Source: Acidimicrobiaceae bacterium (lineage in GTDB: Bacteria; Actinomycetota; Acidimicrobiia; Acidimicrobiales; Ilumatobacteraceae). From it: a stretch of DNA of 9,913 bases. The DNA is taken from assembly GCA_947487095.1 (NCBI GenBank), contig CANKVI010000032.1, positions 1 through 9,913 on the forward strand, in the 5' to 3' direction. The stretch's first letter is position 1, and every line of letters starts with the position of its first letter. A program made the translations under genes and the position numbers. The notes beneath the pieces were generated by a model that was given only the letters and a program-made list of their open reading frames with translations, ran no database searches and was not told where the DNA came from. Below, one piece after another: positions 9,597 to 9,913 of the stretch.

Positions 9597-9599
9597 GGA
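9595..9599 (+). promoter_or_regulatory. Shine-Dalgarno site for coxM overlapping the coxS stop
   Basis: AAGGA lies six bases before the ATG at 9606 and shares bases with the coxS stop codon TAA, consistent with reinitiation or coupling. Confidence 0.65.
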
Positions 9600-9605
9600 C
9601 CGATC

Positions 9606-9913
9606 ATGATTCCTGCACAGTTTGATCTGAAGCGCGCATCGTCGGCAGCAGAAGCCATTTCACTCATTGGTGAATACGGCGATGAAGCAAAGTTGCTCGC
9701 CGGTGGACACAGCCTTATTCCATTGATGAAACTTCGCTTGGCGCAACCGAGCATGTTGATTGACATTGGTCGTATTACCGACCTCTCCTACATCAAAGAT
9801 GCCGGAAACCACATTGCCATTGGTGCTCTTACCCGCCACATGGATGTTGAAAAGTCCGACATCGTGATTCAACACGTACCGCTACTCGCACATGCAGCAA
9901 GCCATGTTGGCGA
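9606..9913 (+). CDS. coxM: CO dehydrogenase-type medium subunit, FAD-binding, 3'-truncated by the window edge
   Basis: Flavoprotein subunit that receives electrons from the CoxS clusters and hands them to the quinone pool. Only about 102 of the usual 280-300 residues are visible, ending because the window ends and not because of a stop. The start MIPAQFDLKRASSAAEAISL is typical, and the first FAD motif AGGHS falls at residues 32-36, followed by LIPLMKLRLAQP. The conserved IGALTRH stretch begins at residue 72. The second FAD motif (TIGG-like) would lie beyond the window. No frame break is seen. Placement last in L-S-M order leaves room for maturation genes (coxD, coxE, coxG, MocA-like) downstream, which cannot be seen here. 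Confidence 0.93.
   Translation, partial: MIPAQFDLKRASSAAEAISLIGEYGDEAKLLAGGHSLIPLMKLRLAQPSMLIDIGRITDLSYIKDAGNHIAIGALTRHMDVEKSDIVIQHVPLLAHAASHVG

Overview
The window reads as a compact stretch of an actinobacterial chromosome, most likely from the class Acidimicrobiia (for example an Ilumatobacteraceae-type aquatic lineage). This rests on the gene order mfd - parvulin lipoprotein - mazG - eno - ftsB/divIC-like, which resembles the mfd-mazG-lpqU-eno-ftsB-like order of Mycobacterium, on a base composition near 50 % GC by eye (low for most actinobacteria), and on protein features such as an AYRGAGR-type CoxL. The taxon is an inference; no rRNA or other marker is present. All eight genes lie on the + strand, gaps are 9-57 nt or a 1-nt overlap, and no stretch over 300 bases lacks a gene.

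Layout: bases 3-2597 hold the C-terminal three quarters of the transcription-repair coupling factor Mfd (5' end outside the window). Bases 2608-3522 encode a secreted lipoprotein with a parvulin-type peptidyl-prolyl isomerase domain. Bases 3535-5007 encode a YabN-type MazG, a tetrapyrrole-methylase-like domain fused to two MazG pyrophosphohydrolase domains. Bases 5040-6320 encode enolase and 6378-6812 a short FtsB/DivIC-like division protein. After a 31-nt gap come the three structural genes of an aerobic molybdenum hydroxylase of the carbon monoxide dehydrogenase family: coxL (6844-9141, form II), coxS (9141-9596) and coxM (9606 to the window end, truncated).

The first five genes are housekeeping: DNA repair, envelope protein folding, nucleotide-pool cleaning, glycolysis and division. 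The last three form one enzyme: CoxL carries the molybdopterin-cytosine-dinucleotide active site, CoxS two [2Fe-2S] clusters and CoxM the FAD, passing electrons from substrate towards the respiratory chain. Because the active-site loop is form II, CO as substrate is not certain. The order L-S-M differs from the M-S-L order described for form I and the S-L-M order described for form II.

The main points for a second look are the placement of a form II cox cluster directly behind the division gene, where related actinobacteria usually carry DUF501 and ppx genes; the contrast between cox genes with good Shine-Dalgarno sites and housekeeping genes without them; small inverted repeats on both sides of eno; and a cysteine pair plus a methionine-rich tail in the parvulin lipoprotein. 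I saw no mobile element, CRISPR array, tRNA, rRNA or clear intrinsic terminator, and no evidence for a wholly new system.
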